A stretch of 64,000 nucleotides of DNA from Pseudomonadota bacterium (GTDB lineage: Bacteria; Pseudomonadota; Gammaproteobacteria; Burkholderiales; Burkholderiaceae_C): the NCBI GenBank assembly GCA_963205335.1, contig CAUJIM010000067.1, forward strand, positions 1-64,000, given 5' to 3'. The notes beneath the pieces are model-generated. The model made no database searches, was not told the origin of the DNA, and saw nothing but the letters and a program-made list of their open reading frames with translations. The first letter of the stretch is position 1; the number at the start of each line of letters is the position of its first letter. Positions 1 through 7,400 of the stretch are shown piece after piece. Made by a program: the position numbers and the translations under genes.

Positions 1-546
1 GACCTGGCGTATTCCGGCACCGATGCAGCGACAGCAAGCACGGGGGCCTGGGATATCGCGCAGGCCAAATACAGCAAGCAGTTTTCTGGTAGCGGTATCA
101 ACACCATTACCAGCAACATCTTCCTGGCCGTCACGCTGAAACTCCCCGACACGCTGGTGTCTGGCGCGTACCCGGTGCAATTGGGGTCCGGGGCATCTTT
201 ACGGGTGTACGCCGAATACGCGTCCCCTGTTTCGATAGCACTTCGTGCCAGTGGTATGGGGACGAGCCCATCGGTCAGTATCACGCGAGCCAGTTTTGGG
301 GCGGATTTTCAGACGGTCTGGTTCTTGATGCAGGGGTCGGTGATCACCTTCGGGATGGGGCAGGCGGTTCTCAAGTCTGAAGACACGGGGTTCACCGGAA
401 CTGTTCAGCGCAGTCTCGCACTGGGGCACAACACCGGCGGCAAGGGTACGTACAGCTATAGGGCTTGCGAACTGTTGATCCGGCCTGAAATCTCCCTTGA
501 AAAAGCCAAAGAGATAGTCGCGCGCATGGATGCGCTGGGTGCGTAG
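1..546 (+). CDS. Prophage protein, 5'-truncated (structural type, function unknown)
   Basis: The frame is open from the first base of the window and ends at TAG 544-546, giving 181 residues of a longer protein. It is rich in Gly, Ser, Thr and Ala with alternating polar and hydrophobic stretches, which suggests a beta-rich phage structural or tail-associated protein. The C-terminus turns charged and helical (SLEKAKEIVARMDALGA). It lies directly upstream of the lysis genes, where tail or tail-fibre genes often sit. I do not recognise a named family, so the structural role is inferred from context only. A GTG at 157 is an internal codon, not the start, because the frame continues upstream. Confidence 0.6.
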   Translation, partial: DLAYSGTDAATASTGAWDIAQAKYSKQFSGSGINTITSNIFLAVTLKLPDTLVSGAYPVQLGSGASLRVYAEYASPVSIALRASGMGTSPSVSITRASFGADFQTVWFLMQGSVITFGMGQAVLKSEDTGFTGTVQRSLALGHNTGGKGTYSYRACELLIRPEISLEKAKEIVARMDALGA

Positions 547-547
547 G

Positions 548-877
548 ATGCTCCATCCTGATCAGCAAGAGTCCCGGCCCGCCGAAGTGCGGCTCACCGA
601 CGAGACCATCGACTACCTGGAGAGCCGCATCACCGCCGCCGTGGGCAAGGCATTCCGCGAGGCCATGACGCCCGAGGTGGCGCGTGGCTTCTGGCAGACG
701 GGCTTCGACATCCTCAAGGAACAGGCCACCATGGGCGCGGGGGACTTCGTGCTCTCGGGGCTGTGGGCCGGGGTGAAGAAGCTGCTGTGGGTCGTGGGCA
801 TCGCGCTGGCGCTGTACGCCACGGGCGGCTGGGCAGCGCTCAAGGGCTTCCTGGCGCTGGCGTTTTCGAAGGGGTAG
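548..877 (+). CDS. Small phage membrane protein next to the lysis genes
   Basis: 109 residues. The N-terminal half is charged and helical (RLTDETIDYLESRITAAVG...). The C-terminal third has a hydrophobic stretch (LLWVVGIALALYATGGWAAL), probably one membrane span or a hairpin. ATG 548 follows the upstream stop by one base; an in-frame ATG at 530 would overlap the upstream gene and is less likely. It lies immediately before the endolysin and could be a holin or holin-associated protein, but a single clear span and long soluble N-terminus are not diagnostic. The holin assignment is inference from position. Confidence 0.6.
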   Translation: MLHPDQQESRPAEVRLTDETIDYLESRITAAVGKAFREAMTPEVARGFWQTGFDILKEQATMGAGDFVLSGLWAGVKKLLWVVGIALALYATGGWAALKGFLALAFSKG

Positions 878-880
878 TAG

Positions 881-1576
881 ATGCGGACATCCGAACGCGG
901 CATCGCCGTCATAAAGAGCTTCGAGGCGTTCCGCGCAGTCGCCTACCTGGACGTGGCCGGGGTCCCCACCATCGGCTACGGAACCACGCGCGGGGTTAAG
1001 CTGGGTGACACGATCACCGAGCCGCAGGCGGACGCCCGTCTGCGTGAGGAGTTGCGGGAATACGAGGCAGCGGTCGAGCGGTACGCTAGCCAAGCTATCA
1101 CACAGAGCCAGTTCGACGCCTTGTGCTCGTTTGCCTATAACGTCGGCATTGCCGGGATGCGGTCGTCCAGCGTGCTCAAAGCGCACAACCGCGGAGACTA
1201 TCAGGCCGCCGCGAGGGCTTTTGGCCTGTGGAACAAGGCGCGCGTCAACGGCAAACTGGTGCCCGTCGCCGGCCTCACGCGCCGCCGCGCTGCGGAGGCA
1301 GCGCTGTACCTGCAGGACGCTGCGTTGGTCGAGTCTCCGGCAACCCCGGAGCCTGTGCCTGAGCGGTCTATGCACGCGAGCGAGATCAACATCGCCTCGA
1401 CCGTTGCGGGCAGCACGGCCGGCATCGCCGCTGTCGCGCAATCAGTTGCCAGCGTCAAACAGAGCGCCGACGCGCTTGGTGCGTGGCTTGTGCCCGTCAT
1501 GCTGGTGGCGGTCGTGGCGCTGTGCGGCTACGTCGTCTGGCAGCGCCTGCGCCAGCGTGATGGAGGCTGGGCATGA
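881..1576 (+). CDS. Phage endolysin, GH24 lysozyme with C-terminal membrane anchor
   Basis: 231 residues. Residues 5-150 match the phage-type lysozyme fold (glycoside hydrolase family 24), which cleaves the MurNAc-GlcNAc bond of peptidoglycan. The E-8-D-5-T triad of T4-type lysozymes is visible as Glu15, Asp24 and Thr30, the last within VPTIGYGTT. The conserved QFDALCSFAYNVG segment is present. There is no N-terminal signal or SAR segment. Instead a linker leads to a hydrophobic C-terminal segment (LVPVMLVAVVALCGYVVW) followed by Arg residues, predicting an inner-membrane tail anchor. That is unusual, since soluble endolysins of this family usually stop near residue 150-165. The stop overlaps the next start (ATGA at 1573). 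Confidence 0.92.
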   Translation: MRTSERGIAVIKSFEAFRAVAYLDVAGVPTIGYGTTRGVKLGDTITEPQADARLREELREYEAAVERYASQAITQSQFDALCSFAYNVGIAGMRSSSVLKAHNRGDYQAAARAFGLWNKARVNGKLVPVAGLTRRRAAEAALYLQDAALVESPATPEPVPERSMHASEINIASTVAGSTAGIAAVAQSVASVKQSADALGAWLVPVMLVAVVALCGYVVWQRLRQRDGGWA

Positions 1577-1647
1577 GCGCAATGTGGGTTGTCCTGCCGT
1601 ATGTGATCTGGTTTGGCTTCTGGGGGTGGCTGCTATGGCAAGACTAA
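1573..1647 (+). CDS. 24-residue Trp-rich membrane miniprotein
   Basis: ATG 1573 overlaps the endolysin TGA in an ATGA junction, suggesting translational coupling. The product is almost wholly hydrophobic, with five Trp in 24 residues (core PYVIWFGFWGWLLWQD), and would span the membrane once. The following basic gene starts inside it at 1635. Tight overlaps on both sides favour a real gene, but there is no homology evidence. It could modulate holin triggering; this is inference. Confidence 0.45.
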   Translation: MSAMWVVLPYVIWFGFWGWLLWQD

Positions 1648-1802
1648 ACACCCCCGCGCCAACCAGCAAGCCCAAGCGCCGCCGCGTGCGCACACCCGAG
1701 CAGCTGGCCGCAATGCGCGAATACGGGCAGTCGTACTACCAGGCCCACAAGCGCGCACGCCCGCCGATCAGGCGCCTGGAAGCAGCGTGGTACGGGCGTT
1801 GA
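1635..1802 (+). CDS. Small basic phage protein (55 aa)
   Basis: The product is Pro/Lys/Arg-rich at the N-terminus (TSKPKRRRVRTPEQLAAM) and has a short helical segment ending RRLEAAWYGR. It starts within the preceding 24-codon gene and ends at TGA 1800-1802, overlapping the start of the Rz-type gene. The compact overlaps are typical of phage lysis cassettes. No family is recognised. The high positive charge suggests nucleic-acid or membrane-surface binding, but that is only inference. Confidence 0.5.
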   Translation: MARLNTPAPTSKPKRRRVRTPEQLAAMREYGQSYYQAHKRARPPIRRLEAAWYGR

Positions 1803-2305
1803 TCGCGCTGCTCAGCGCCCCCCGCCTGTGGCTCGCCATCGCCATAGCTGCACTGGCCGTGCTGCTGGGCTTGCAAACCTGGCGCCTGCATACGGAACAA
1901 CTCGCGCACCGCGACCTGCAGGTGCAGCACGCGTCTCAAGTGGCCGAGCAACAGCGCCAGCTTGCCGAAGCCACGGCCAGCGCTCGCGCCACCGAGCAGA
2001 ACCTGATCACCCAGGCCGCGCAGGCCGAGAAAGTGAAAAATGACCAAATTGCGACTCTTGCTCTTGACGCCGATCGCCTTCGTCGGCGCCTGCGCGACGC
2101 AGCAGCCACCCGCGCCCTTGTGTCCGCCACCGCCCCAACTCCCTCCCCTGCAGGAGCTGCCGCAGGAGGTGACCGAAGCGAGGTTTCTGGATCGCTTGGA
2201 GACGCTCTTGTTTCCGAGGCCGAGCGAGCCGACAAGCTACGAGTCGCGCTCGCCCAATGCACCAGTCAGTACAACGCTGCGCGCGAGGCATTGATGCAAC
2301 ACTAG
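1787..2305 (+). CDS. Rz: Rz-type inner-membrane spanin (i-spanin)
   Basis: 172 residues from GTG 1787, which has GGAAG four bases upstream; TTG 1799 is an alternative start. A single N-terminal membrane span (LWLAIAIAALAVLLGLQTW) is followed by a long periplasmic coiled coil rich in Gln, Ala, Glu and Arg. This is the architecture of Rz-like lysis proteins that join inner and outer membrane during lysis. The C-terminus has two Cys-containing or charged helices (DKLRVALAQCTSQYNAAREA). Its partner Rz1 lies inside it in another frame (2040-2294), which strongly supports the call. It follows the endolysin in standard lysis-cassette order. Confidence 0.85.
   Translation: MVRALIALLSAPRLWLAIAIAALAVLLGLQTWRLHTEQLAHRDLQVQHASQVAEQQRQLAEATASARATEQNLITQAAQAEKVKNDQIATLALDADRLRRRLRDAAATRALVSATAPTPSPAGAAAGGDRSEVSGSLGDALVSEAERADKLRVALAQCTSQYNAAREALMQH
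2040..2294 (+). CDS. Rz1: Rz1-type outer-membrane lipoprotein spanin (o-spanin), nested in Rz
   Basis: 84 residues, wholly inside the Rz gene in a different frame. The N-terminus is a lipoprotein signal (MTKLRLLLLTPIAFVGACAT): Lys/Arg, hydrophobic core, then a VGAC lipobox, so Cys18 would be lipidated. The mature part opens with a Pro-rich stretch (PPAPLCPPPPQLPPLQELP), a hallmark of Rz1. The protein would sit in the outer membrane facing the periplasm and bind Rz. It is longer at the C-terminus than the shortest Rz1 proteins. Confidence 0.88.
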   Translation: MTKLRLLLLTPIAFVGACATQQPPAPLCPPPPQLPPLQELPQEVTEARFLDRLETLLFPRPSEPTSYESRSPNAPVSTTLRARH

Positions 2306-2319
2306 GGGTTTTCCCCTAG
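2302..2319. other. Hairpin at the Rz stop codon
   Basis: Perfect inverted repeat CTAGGGG-TTTT-CCCCTAG overlapping the Rz TAG. It is followed by an A-rich run rather than a T-run on the plus strand, so it is not a canonical intrinsic terminator in that direction. It may still slow polymerase or protect the lysis transcript before the next promoter. Confidence 0.5.
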
Positions 2320-2339
2320 AAAATAAATTGAAAAAAGGC

Positions 2340-2367
2340 TTGCGCTACACGTTAAAGCGTGTAGAAT
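2340..2367 (+). promoter_or_regulatory. Promoter P1 with palindromic operator in the spacer
   Basis: A -35-like TTGCGC (2340-2345) and -10 TAGAAT (2362-2367) are 16 bp apart. The spacer and -10 edge contain CTACACG-N6-CGTGTAG (2345-2364). The same design recurs at 3122-3149, and both are followed by nearly the same leader (AGAATNCAGGGCATNGG then TTAGGCAATCNAGC). The position predicts repression by steric block of RNA polymerase, perhaps by the TrfB-like protein encoded at 2904-3110. Confidence 0.65.
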
Positions 2368-2437
2368 GCAGGGCATTGGTTAGGCAATCAAGCCACTCAC
2401 CGCACCGGCGGCTTCCGGGTCTCATCAGGAGAGCATC

Positions 2438-2641
2438 ATGACCACCATCCATTACCTCGACGGCGCGGCCATCCAGGCTAATGCAGAAGCCAATCTGCGT
2501 GTCCGTCTGAACAACTTCCCCGCATGCAAGGCCGAAATGGCGCGCGAGCTGGCCGCCCTTGAGGCGCGCGCGCCGAAGTCGGAAGAAAAGCGCATCGAGT
2601 GGGCAGCGCGCGTCGCTGCTTTCAAGGCCGTGCTGGCATGA
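2438..2641 (+). CDS. Small prophage protein of unknown function (67 aa)
   Basis: First gene after promoter P1, with AGGAGAG upstream of ATG 2438. The product is a mostly helical, charged protein (ANLRVRLNNFPACKAEMARE, then KSEEKRIEWAARVAAFKAVL) without signal or membrane segment. Its stop overlaps the next start (ATGA at 2638), so the genes are probably co-translated. No family is recognised. Confidence 0.7.
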   Translation: MTTIHYLDGAAIQANAEANLRVRLNNFPACKAEMARELAALEARAPKSEEKRIEWAARVAAFKAVLA

Positions 2642-2904
2642 CATTCCGAATCTACCTGCGCGACGCCAACCAGCGCGTCACCGACAAGACCATCACCGCC
2701 AACCCCGATGCGGCGCTGGTGGCCTTCCGCGCACTGGTGGCGCGCACCGACCTGGACGGACAGCGCATGCTGGCGGTCCTCAATCGCGACGGATCGCCGG
2801 TGGCTCATCACGACTTCAGCAAGCCTGCCCCGCCAGCACCCGGCAGCGACCCCCTGCGCTGGTGGCGAGGCCGCACCGATGAATTTTTCCCGGTCGGCTA
2901 CTAA
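2638..2904 (+). CDS. Small prophage protein of unknown function (88 aa)
   Basis: Starts in an ATGA overlap with the preceding gene and ends in a one-base TAATG overlap with the next. The N-terminus has alternating beta-like residues (TFRIYLRDANQRVTDKTITA). The C-terminus is Pro-rich with an aromatic WWRGRTDEFFPVGY tail. It resembles small accessory proteins of betaproteobacterial prophages and plasmids, but no function can be read. Confidence 0.7.
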   Translation: MTFRIYLRDANQRVTDKTITANPDAALVAFRALVARTDLDGQRMLAVLNRDGSPVAHHDFSKPAPPAPGSDPLRWWRGRTDEFFPVGY

Positions 2905-3110
2905 TGGCGCCTGACCAATTCCAGGCCCTGGCCCAGCTCCTGCGCCTGCGCACTGGCCCGGCGCAAGACGCCGCGCGCATGGTGCTGGTCGATGGTGTCA
3001 GCCAGGCCGATGCAGCCCGCGCCACCGGCCTGACGCCGCAGGCGGTGCATAACTCTGTCAAGCGAGTGCAGACGGGGCGCGATTTGGCGCTGGCTGTTAC
3101 AAAAAAATAA
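2904..3110 (+). CDS. TrfB/KorA-like DNA-binding repressor (68 aa)
   Basis: The protein resembles the N-terminal DNA-binding domain of KorA/TrfB, the plasmid RK2 repressor. It has an N-terminal helix with DQFQ, then ARMVLVDGVSQADAARATGL and TPQAVHNSVKRV, matching the KorA helix-turn-helix layout (LVDGKPQATFATSLGLTRGA in RK2, from memory). It lacks the KorA C-terminal dimerisation part, so it is a single-domain version. It is last in the operon driven by P1 and lies just before P2; both promoters hold the same palindrome, so autoregulation and P2 control are likely but inferred. Confidence 0.75.
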   Translation: MAPDQFQALAQLLRLRTGPAQDAARMVLVDGVSQADAARATGLTPQAVHNSVKRVQTGRDLALAVTKK

Positions 3111-3121
3111 TCAATCAAATG

Positions 3122-3149
3122 TTGACATACACGCTTATGCGTGTAGAAT
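3122..3149 (+). promoter_or_regulatory. Promoter P2 with the same palindromic operator
   Basis: A consensus -35 TTGACA (3122-3127), a 16-bp spacer and -10 TAGAAT (3144-3149). The spacer is almost entirely the palindrome TACACGC-TTAT-GCGTGTA (3128-3145). The -35 is stronger than that of P1. The downstream leader (CAGGGCATGGGTTAGGCAAT) is nearly identical to that of P1, so the two arose by duplication or are kept alike for a shared regulator. Confidence 0.75.
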
Positions 3150-3214
3150 ACAGGGCATGGGTTAGGCAATCGAGCAAACCCCCGACGCCTCCGGTAGCAG
3201 GCAGGAGATACAAG

Positions 3215-3508
3215 ATGACTCAATACAACCCCGTCAAGGCCGGCCAAAAGATCGCAGTCAAAGTCAGCGGCGGCTGCGAGGTGGTGATCCACCGCCCGAA
3301 TGGCGAGCTGGAGACGGTGCAAAACCCCGCCGGGTGCCGCGAGATGAATCCGGCCCTTTTTGCCCGCATGAAGGCGGCGACCAAGGCGGCCGGCCGCGGC
3401 GAACTGGTCTCCTACAAAAACAAGCAAAAGGACGCGGAATACACCGTCACCGCTGCCGACGCAGCAGTGGATAGCACCGCTCAAATCGAGCGCCTGATGA
3501 AGGAGTGA
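3215..3508 (+). CDS. Small prophage protein of unknown function (97 aa)
   Basis: First gene under P2. The AGGAG at 3203-3207 places the start at ATG 3215 rather than the upstream in-frame start at 3119, which would lie inside the promoter. The product is basic, with a beta-like N-terminus (KIAVKVSGGCEVVIHRPNGE) and a Lys/Ala-rich middle. No known domain is visible. Confidence 0.7.
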   Translation: MTQYNPVKAGQKIAVKVSGGCEVVIHRPNGELETVQNPAGCREMNPALFARMKAATKAAGRGELVSYKNKQKDAEYTVTAADAAVDSTAQIERLMKE

Positions 3509-3514
3509 TGCACC

Positions 3515-3727
3515 GTGGCCCATCAATACATGTCCTACACCCGCGATGAGTCGGGGCGCATCACGCGCAACCATCAGGTTGTCCTGGTGGACGACCTGGC
3601 CGCCTATGCCGAGCGCGAGACGCTGCAGGGGTGGCCTGAGTCGCATGTTTACTGGCAGGTCTTGGCCGATGGCTCCGCAGTCGGGGTTGCGCCTCAAAAC
3701 AAGAGCGCACTAGCTGCCGCACCCTGA
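3515..3727 (+). CDS. Small prophage protein of unknown function (70 aa)
   Basis: Starts at GTG 3515, six bases after the previous stop, and its TGA overlaps the next ATG by one base (TGATG at 3725). The product is soluble, with SYTRDESGRITRNHQVVLVD and a WPESHVYWQVLADGS segment. The coupled layout supports a real gene. I do not recognise it. Confidence 0.65.
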   Translation: MAHQYMSYTRDESGRITRNHQVVLVDDLAAYAERETLQGWPESHVYWQVLADGSAVGVAPQNKSALAAAP

Positions 3728-4206
3728 TGTACATCAATCACGTCACCCTGGGCACCGCCCACGTCATGCGCAGCGAGCGCAGTGACGTGGGCGACGACGT
3801 GCTTGCCGCCGTCGCGCCCTGGCTTGCCGCCGCCGCGAACAGCGGCCGGCAACACCCCTTGCCCGGCAGGGCCGACTACGCCGCCGCCGTCTTTTTACAA
3901 GATGGCGGCCTGGTGGTGACGGTGTACAGTAACGCCACAGACATCGGCTCCCGCTCGCCGCTGGTCACCTTCGGCGTGGCGCAGCGCTCGCGCCACGGTG
4001 AGCAGCTCTGGGCGCTGCTGGTGGCCAACTTCGGGGCGCACGCATCGGCCAGGCGGCCGGGCGAGCCCTGGTGCGCGGCTGCGCTGCACCCGGAGCTTGC
4101 GCGCAACCTGGACGCTGCCGATTGGCTGGCCGATTTCGAGCGCTGCGTGGCCTGGGCCTGGATCACGCGCAACCCTGGGCTGCGTCCCGCGCGAGATGGC
4201 GCGTAG
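3727..4206 (+). CDS. Prophage protein of unknown function (159 aa)
   Basis: Last clear gene of the prophage segment, translationally coupled to its upstream neighbour. The middle segment looks beta-rich (AAVFLQDGGLVVTVYSN, then PLVTFGVAQ) and the C-terminal half is helical with several Trp (DWLADFERCVAWAWITRN). There is no signal peptide. No family is recognised; position suggests an accessory gene in the P2 operon. Confidence 0.65.
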   Translation: MYINHVTLGTAHVMRSERSDVGDDVLAAVAPWLAAAANSGRQHPLPGRADYAAAVFLQDGGLVVTVYSNATDIGSRSPLVTFGVAQRSRHGEQLWALLVANFGAHASARRPGEPWCAAALHPELARNLDAADWLADFERCVAWAWITRNPGLRPARDGA

Positions 4207-4444
4207 AGCGTGGACCGTCAGCTGCCTGAGCGGCTGTCCCATCTTCGGCGTCCCGCCGGCTCACTGCTACCGATTTGCTACAAACGTAATTTTCCAGAGG
4301 TGATAGCCCCATTGAACTACGGCGGCGGCGGGGGCAGGGGCGATTGTATCGGCTGGGGGCGCGCGCCGGTTTGCGGATTGCTTTCGATTCGATAGCTGCT
4401 CGCGCTTGCCAGGAAAGTGCCAGGGCCTGTTTTGGCTCTTGATT
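4207..4444. other. Junction between prophage and host core genes
   Basis: No convincing gene; a GTG-started 61-codon frame at 4210 has no support. This stretch separates prophage genes from tamB and probably holds the prophage edge, but the other attachment site is outside the window, so no att core can be named. From about 4393 to 4437 it has an imperfect inverted-repeat motif (ATAGCTGCTCGCGCTTGCCA followed by a complementary arm), resembling an intergenic repeat common in Comamonadaceae, recalled from memory. It could serve as a terminator between convergent transcripts. Confidence 0.4.
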
Positions 4445-7400
4445 TCAATCGAAGGAGATCCGGTAGATCAGGTCGACTGCCGCGTTTTCCCCGGCCTGGC
4501 CGCGCAGGCTCCAGCGGCGCGAGAGCTCGTAGAAGATGAGCAGCGAGCCGGTGGTGCCGGCCAGGCTGTGCTCGTAGGCTGCGTAGAGGCGCTCGGACAG
4601 GCGCTTGCCGAGCGTGATGCTGGCGCCGGCGACGCTGCCGTCCTGGCCGTTGGCGAAGCTCAGTTCATCCAGGCCCAGGCGCGACGCGATGCCCCGGCTG
4701 TCGCGCCCGCCGAGCAGCGCGAGCGCGGCCGATTGCAGCATCGCGGCCTCGGCGCCGGTGTCGGGCGCGGGGCGGCCGAGCAGCAGCCAGGCGAGCGTCT
4801 GGGTGTCGCTCAGCTGCGGCTCGGAGTACAGGCGCACGCGCGGCAGCAGCGCGGTGCCGGCCACCTGCACGCCGGCCTTCTGGTCGCTGCCGTAGTTGGG
4901 GCGCAGCGCGACGATGTCGAGCTGCGGGTTGTCGGGCGCGCCGGTGAAGGTGATGCCGCCGCGCGCGATGACCAGGTTTTGCCCGTAGGCGTGGAAGCTC
5001 CCGTCGACGGCGTGGATGCTGCCCTCGACGCGCGGCGGGGTGGCGAGCGGCCCGCGCGCGGTGAGCGTGAGCCGGCCCGCCAGGCGCGTGTCCATGCCCA
5101 TGCCGCTCACGCGCAGGTCGTCGCCCAGGTCGACCTGCACGCGCGCGTCGATGGTGAGCGGCTGCGCGCCGGCCGGTTCCCCGGCGGCCTGCGTCTGCGT
5201 CCGTGCCTGCGCCGTGCGGCCGTCGCGCACCACCACGTCGTCGCCCAGTGCCGGGGCGCTGTCTTCGGGCAGCACGATGCGCGCGGTGTCGACGCGCAGG
5301 CCGCCTTCGACCGTGACCGCGCGCCCTGCGAGCGCCGCCTGCACCTGGCCCGAGACGGTCACCTGGCGGTCGGAGCGCACGCTGGCGCGCAGGCGCTCGA
5401 GCGTGAGCGCCAGCCGGGCGCCCGCCTGGCCGCCGCTCCACCCGGCTTCGCCGCTGGCGACGAGCCGGCCGCCCGTGTCGCCCTGGCCCGGGCCGCGCAG
5501 GCTGAGTTCGTCGATCAGCAGGCGCGTGCCGTCGAGCCGCGCGCGCAGCCGGCCGCGGCCGAGCTGCAGGCCGTCGACGACGGAGCGCAGCGCCAGGTCG
5601 TCGGCGCCGAGCGTGCCGCTCAGCTGCGGCGCGGCGCGCGTGCCGGCGATGCGCACGTCGGCCGCGAGCCGCCCGCGCAGGCGCCAGCCCGGCGGCGCCA
5701 GCACCGACCAGGTGGCGATGCGCAGCAGGCGCGCGCTGAGCGTGCCGTTCAGGGGCGCGTCCTCGGCCCAGCGCCAGCGCGTGCCGCCATCGGCCGCGGG
5801 CGTGGCCGAGAGCGTGCTGGCGAGCCGGGCGTCGATGCTGCCGGCCTCGGCGCTGTCCCATTGCGCGCTCAGGGTGACGGCGGGGCCGTCGCTCGCGAGG
5901 CTCAGGCGCGCCTGGCGCAGGCCGGCGTCCACCCGGCTGGCGACGCCGGTGGCCTCGTCGCGCGCCACCAGCGTCAGGTCGCCCTCGGCGCGGGCGAGCT
6001 CGGCGCGCAGGCGCGGCTGGCGGCCCCATTGCACATCCCAGCTGCCATCGAAGGTCAGGCTGCCCTCGATGCCCGCGTCGGCCAGCGCGAAGCCGCCCAG
6101 GCGCTCGGCCCACTGCAGCGGCAGGCCGGAGATGCGCCCGGTGCTGCCGAGTTCGCCGCCGGTGCGCCGCAGCGGGCCCCAGGCGATGCGCGCCTGCGCG
6201 CTCGGGGCGGGGGAGGTGATGGCGAGCTCGCCCGCGCCCAGCGCGAGCGTGCCGCCGGCCTGCGGCCCGGCTTCGAGCGTGAAGGGCGCGCGGCTGGCGA
6301 GCTGCCAGGCGCCGTCGCCCAGCAGCGGGTCGCGCACGCTGGCCTGCAGCTCGGTGACTTGCGCCTGCCAGCGCGCGGCGGCGAGCGGCCCCGGCGCCGT
6401 GCCGCGCCCGCCTTGCGCCGCCAGCCGCAGGTCGAGTGCCCGCGGGCCCTGGCGGAGGGCGGCGCGCACCGCCAGCCGCGCCTGCGCCAGGCGCCCGTCC
6501 AGCGTGACCAGGGTGTCCTGCAGCTGCACCGGCGGGGCTTCGGCGGCGCCGGCCGGGAGCGTGAGGGCGAGGCCGGGCGTGGCCAGGCGCAGCTGCACGC
6601 CGGGGTCGCGCCAGCCGCCGCTCCAGCGCGCCTGCAGCTCGGCGCTGCCGCGCGCCTGCCAGCCCGCCAGCGCCGCGCCGGCCCCCGGCAGCGTGCGCGC
6701 CCAGGCCAGCAGGCGGGCGCCGTCGCTCGCCTGCGCCCGCAGCGTGCCGCCGCCGCGCGTGGGCTGCAGCTCGCCCTGCACGGCGGCCGTGAGTCCGGGC
6801 GCGCGCAGGCGCAGGTCGGCGCTGCCGCCCGGGGCGGCGGCGGCCAGGTGCAGTTGGGCGCTGCCGGCGATCTCCGCCGCGTCGGTGCGCAGCTGCAGCT
6901 GCCGCAGCGTCAGCAGGCCGCCGGCCCACTGGCCGCGCGCGCTCGCGGCCTGCAGGCGCAGGGCCTGCCATTGGCGCGTCAGCGCGTCGCCGGACGGAGC
7001 GGCGGCGCGCGCCTGCAGCGCCAGGTCGAAGTCGATGGCCGCGCCCGTGCCCTGCACGCGCGCGCTGCCGTCGAGCGGCAGCGCCGCCAGCTGCGTGTGC
7101 AGGCGGGCGGGGTCGATGCCGCTGGCGTGCGCGTCGATGCGCCACGGCGCGTCCGCCGCGGGCGCCCAGCGCCCCTCGGCGCGCAGCGTGCCGCCGGCCA
7201 GCTGCGCGCCGAGCGTGCGTACCGTGGCGGCGCCGTCCTGCCAGCGCAGGTCGGCCTGCAGCGACTGCAGCGGCAGGCGCTGCCGGTCCCAGGGGCCGCT
7301 GTCGGCGTTGGCCAGGTCGGCGGTGATGGCCCAGCCGGCCGCGGCCAGCGGCGCGAGGTCTACGCGGCCGGAGAGCCGGGTGCGCGGCGCCTGGTGCCAG

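Noticed and set aside
392-1441. 349-codon minus-strand frame across the endolysin
   Set aside because: No domain, antisense to the endolysin whose catalytic residues are clear.
4210-4395. 61-codon frame after the last prophage gene
   Set aside because: GTG start, no ribosome-binding site, Gly-rich tail and no coding character.
4207-4444. Prophage attachment site
   Set aside because: The other prophage end and integrase are outside the window, so no repeat pair can be compared.
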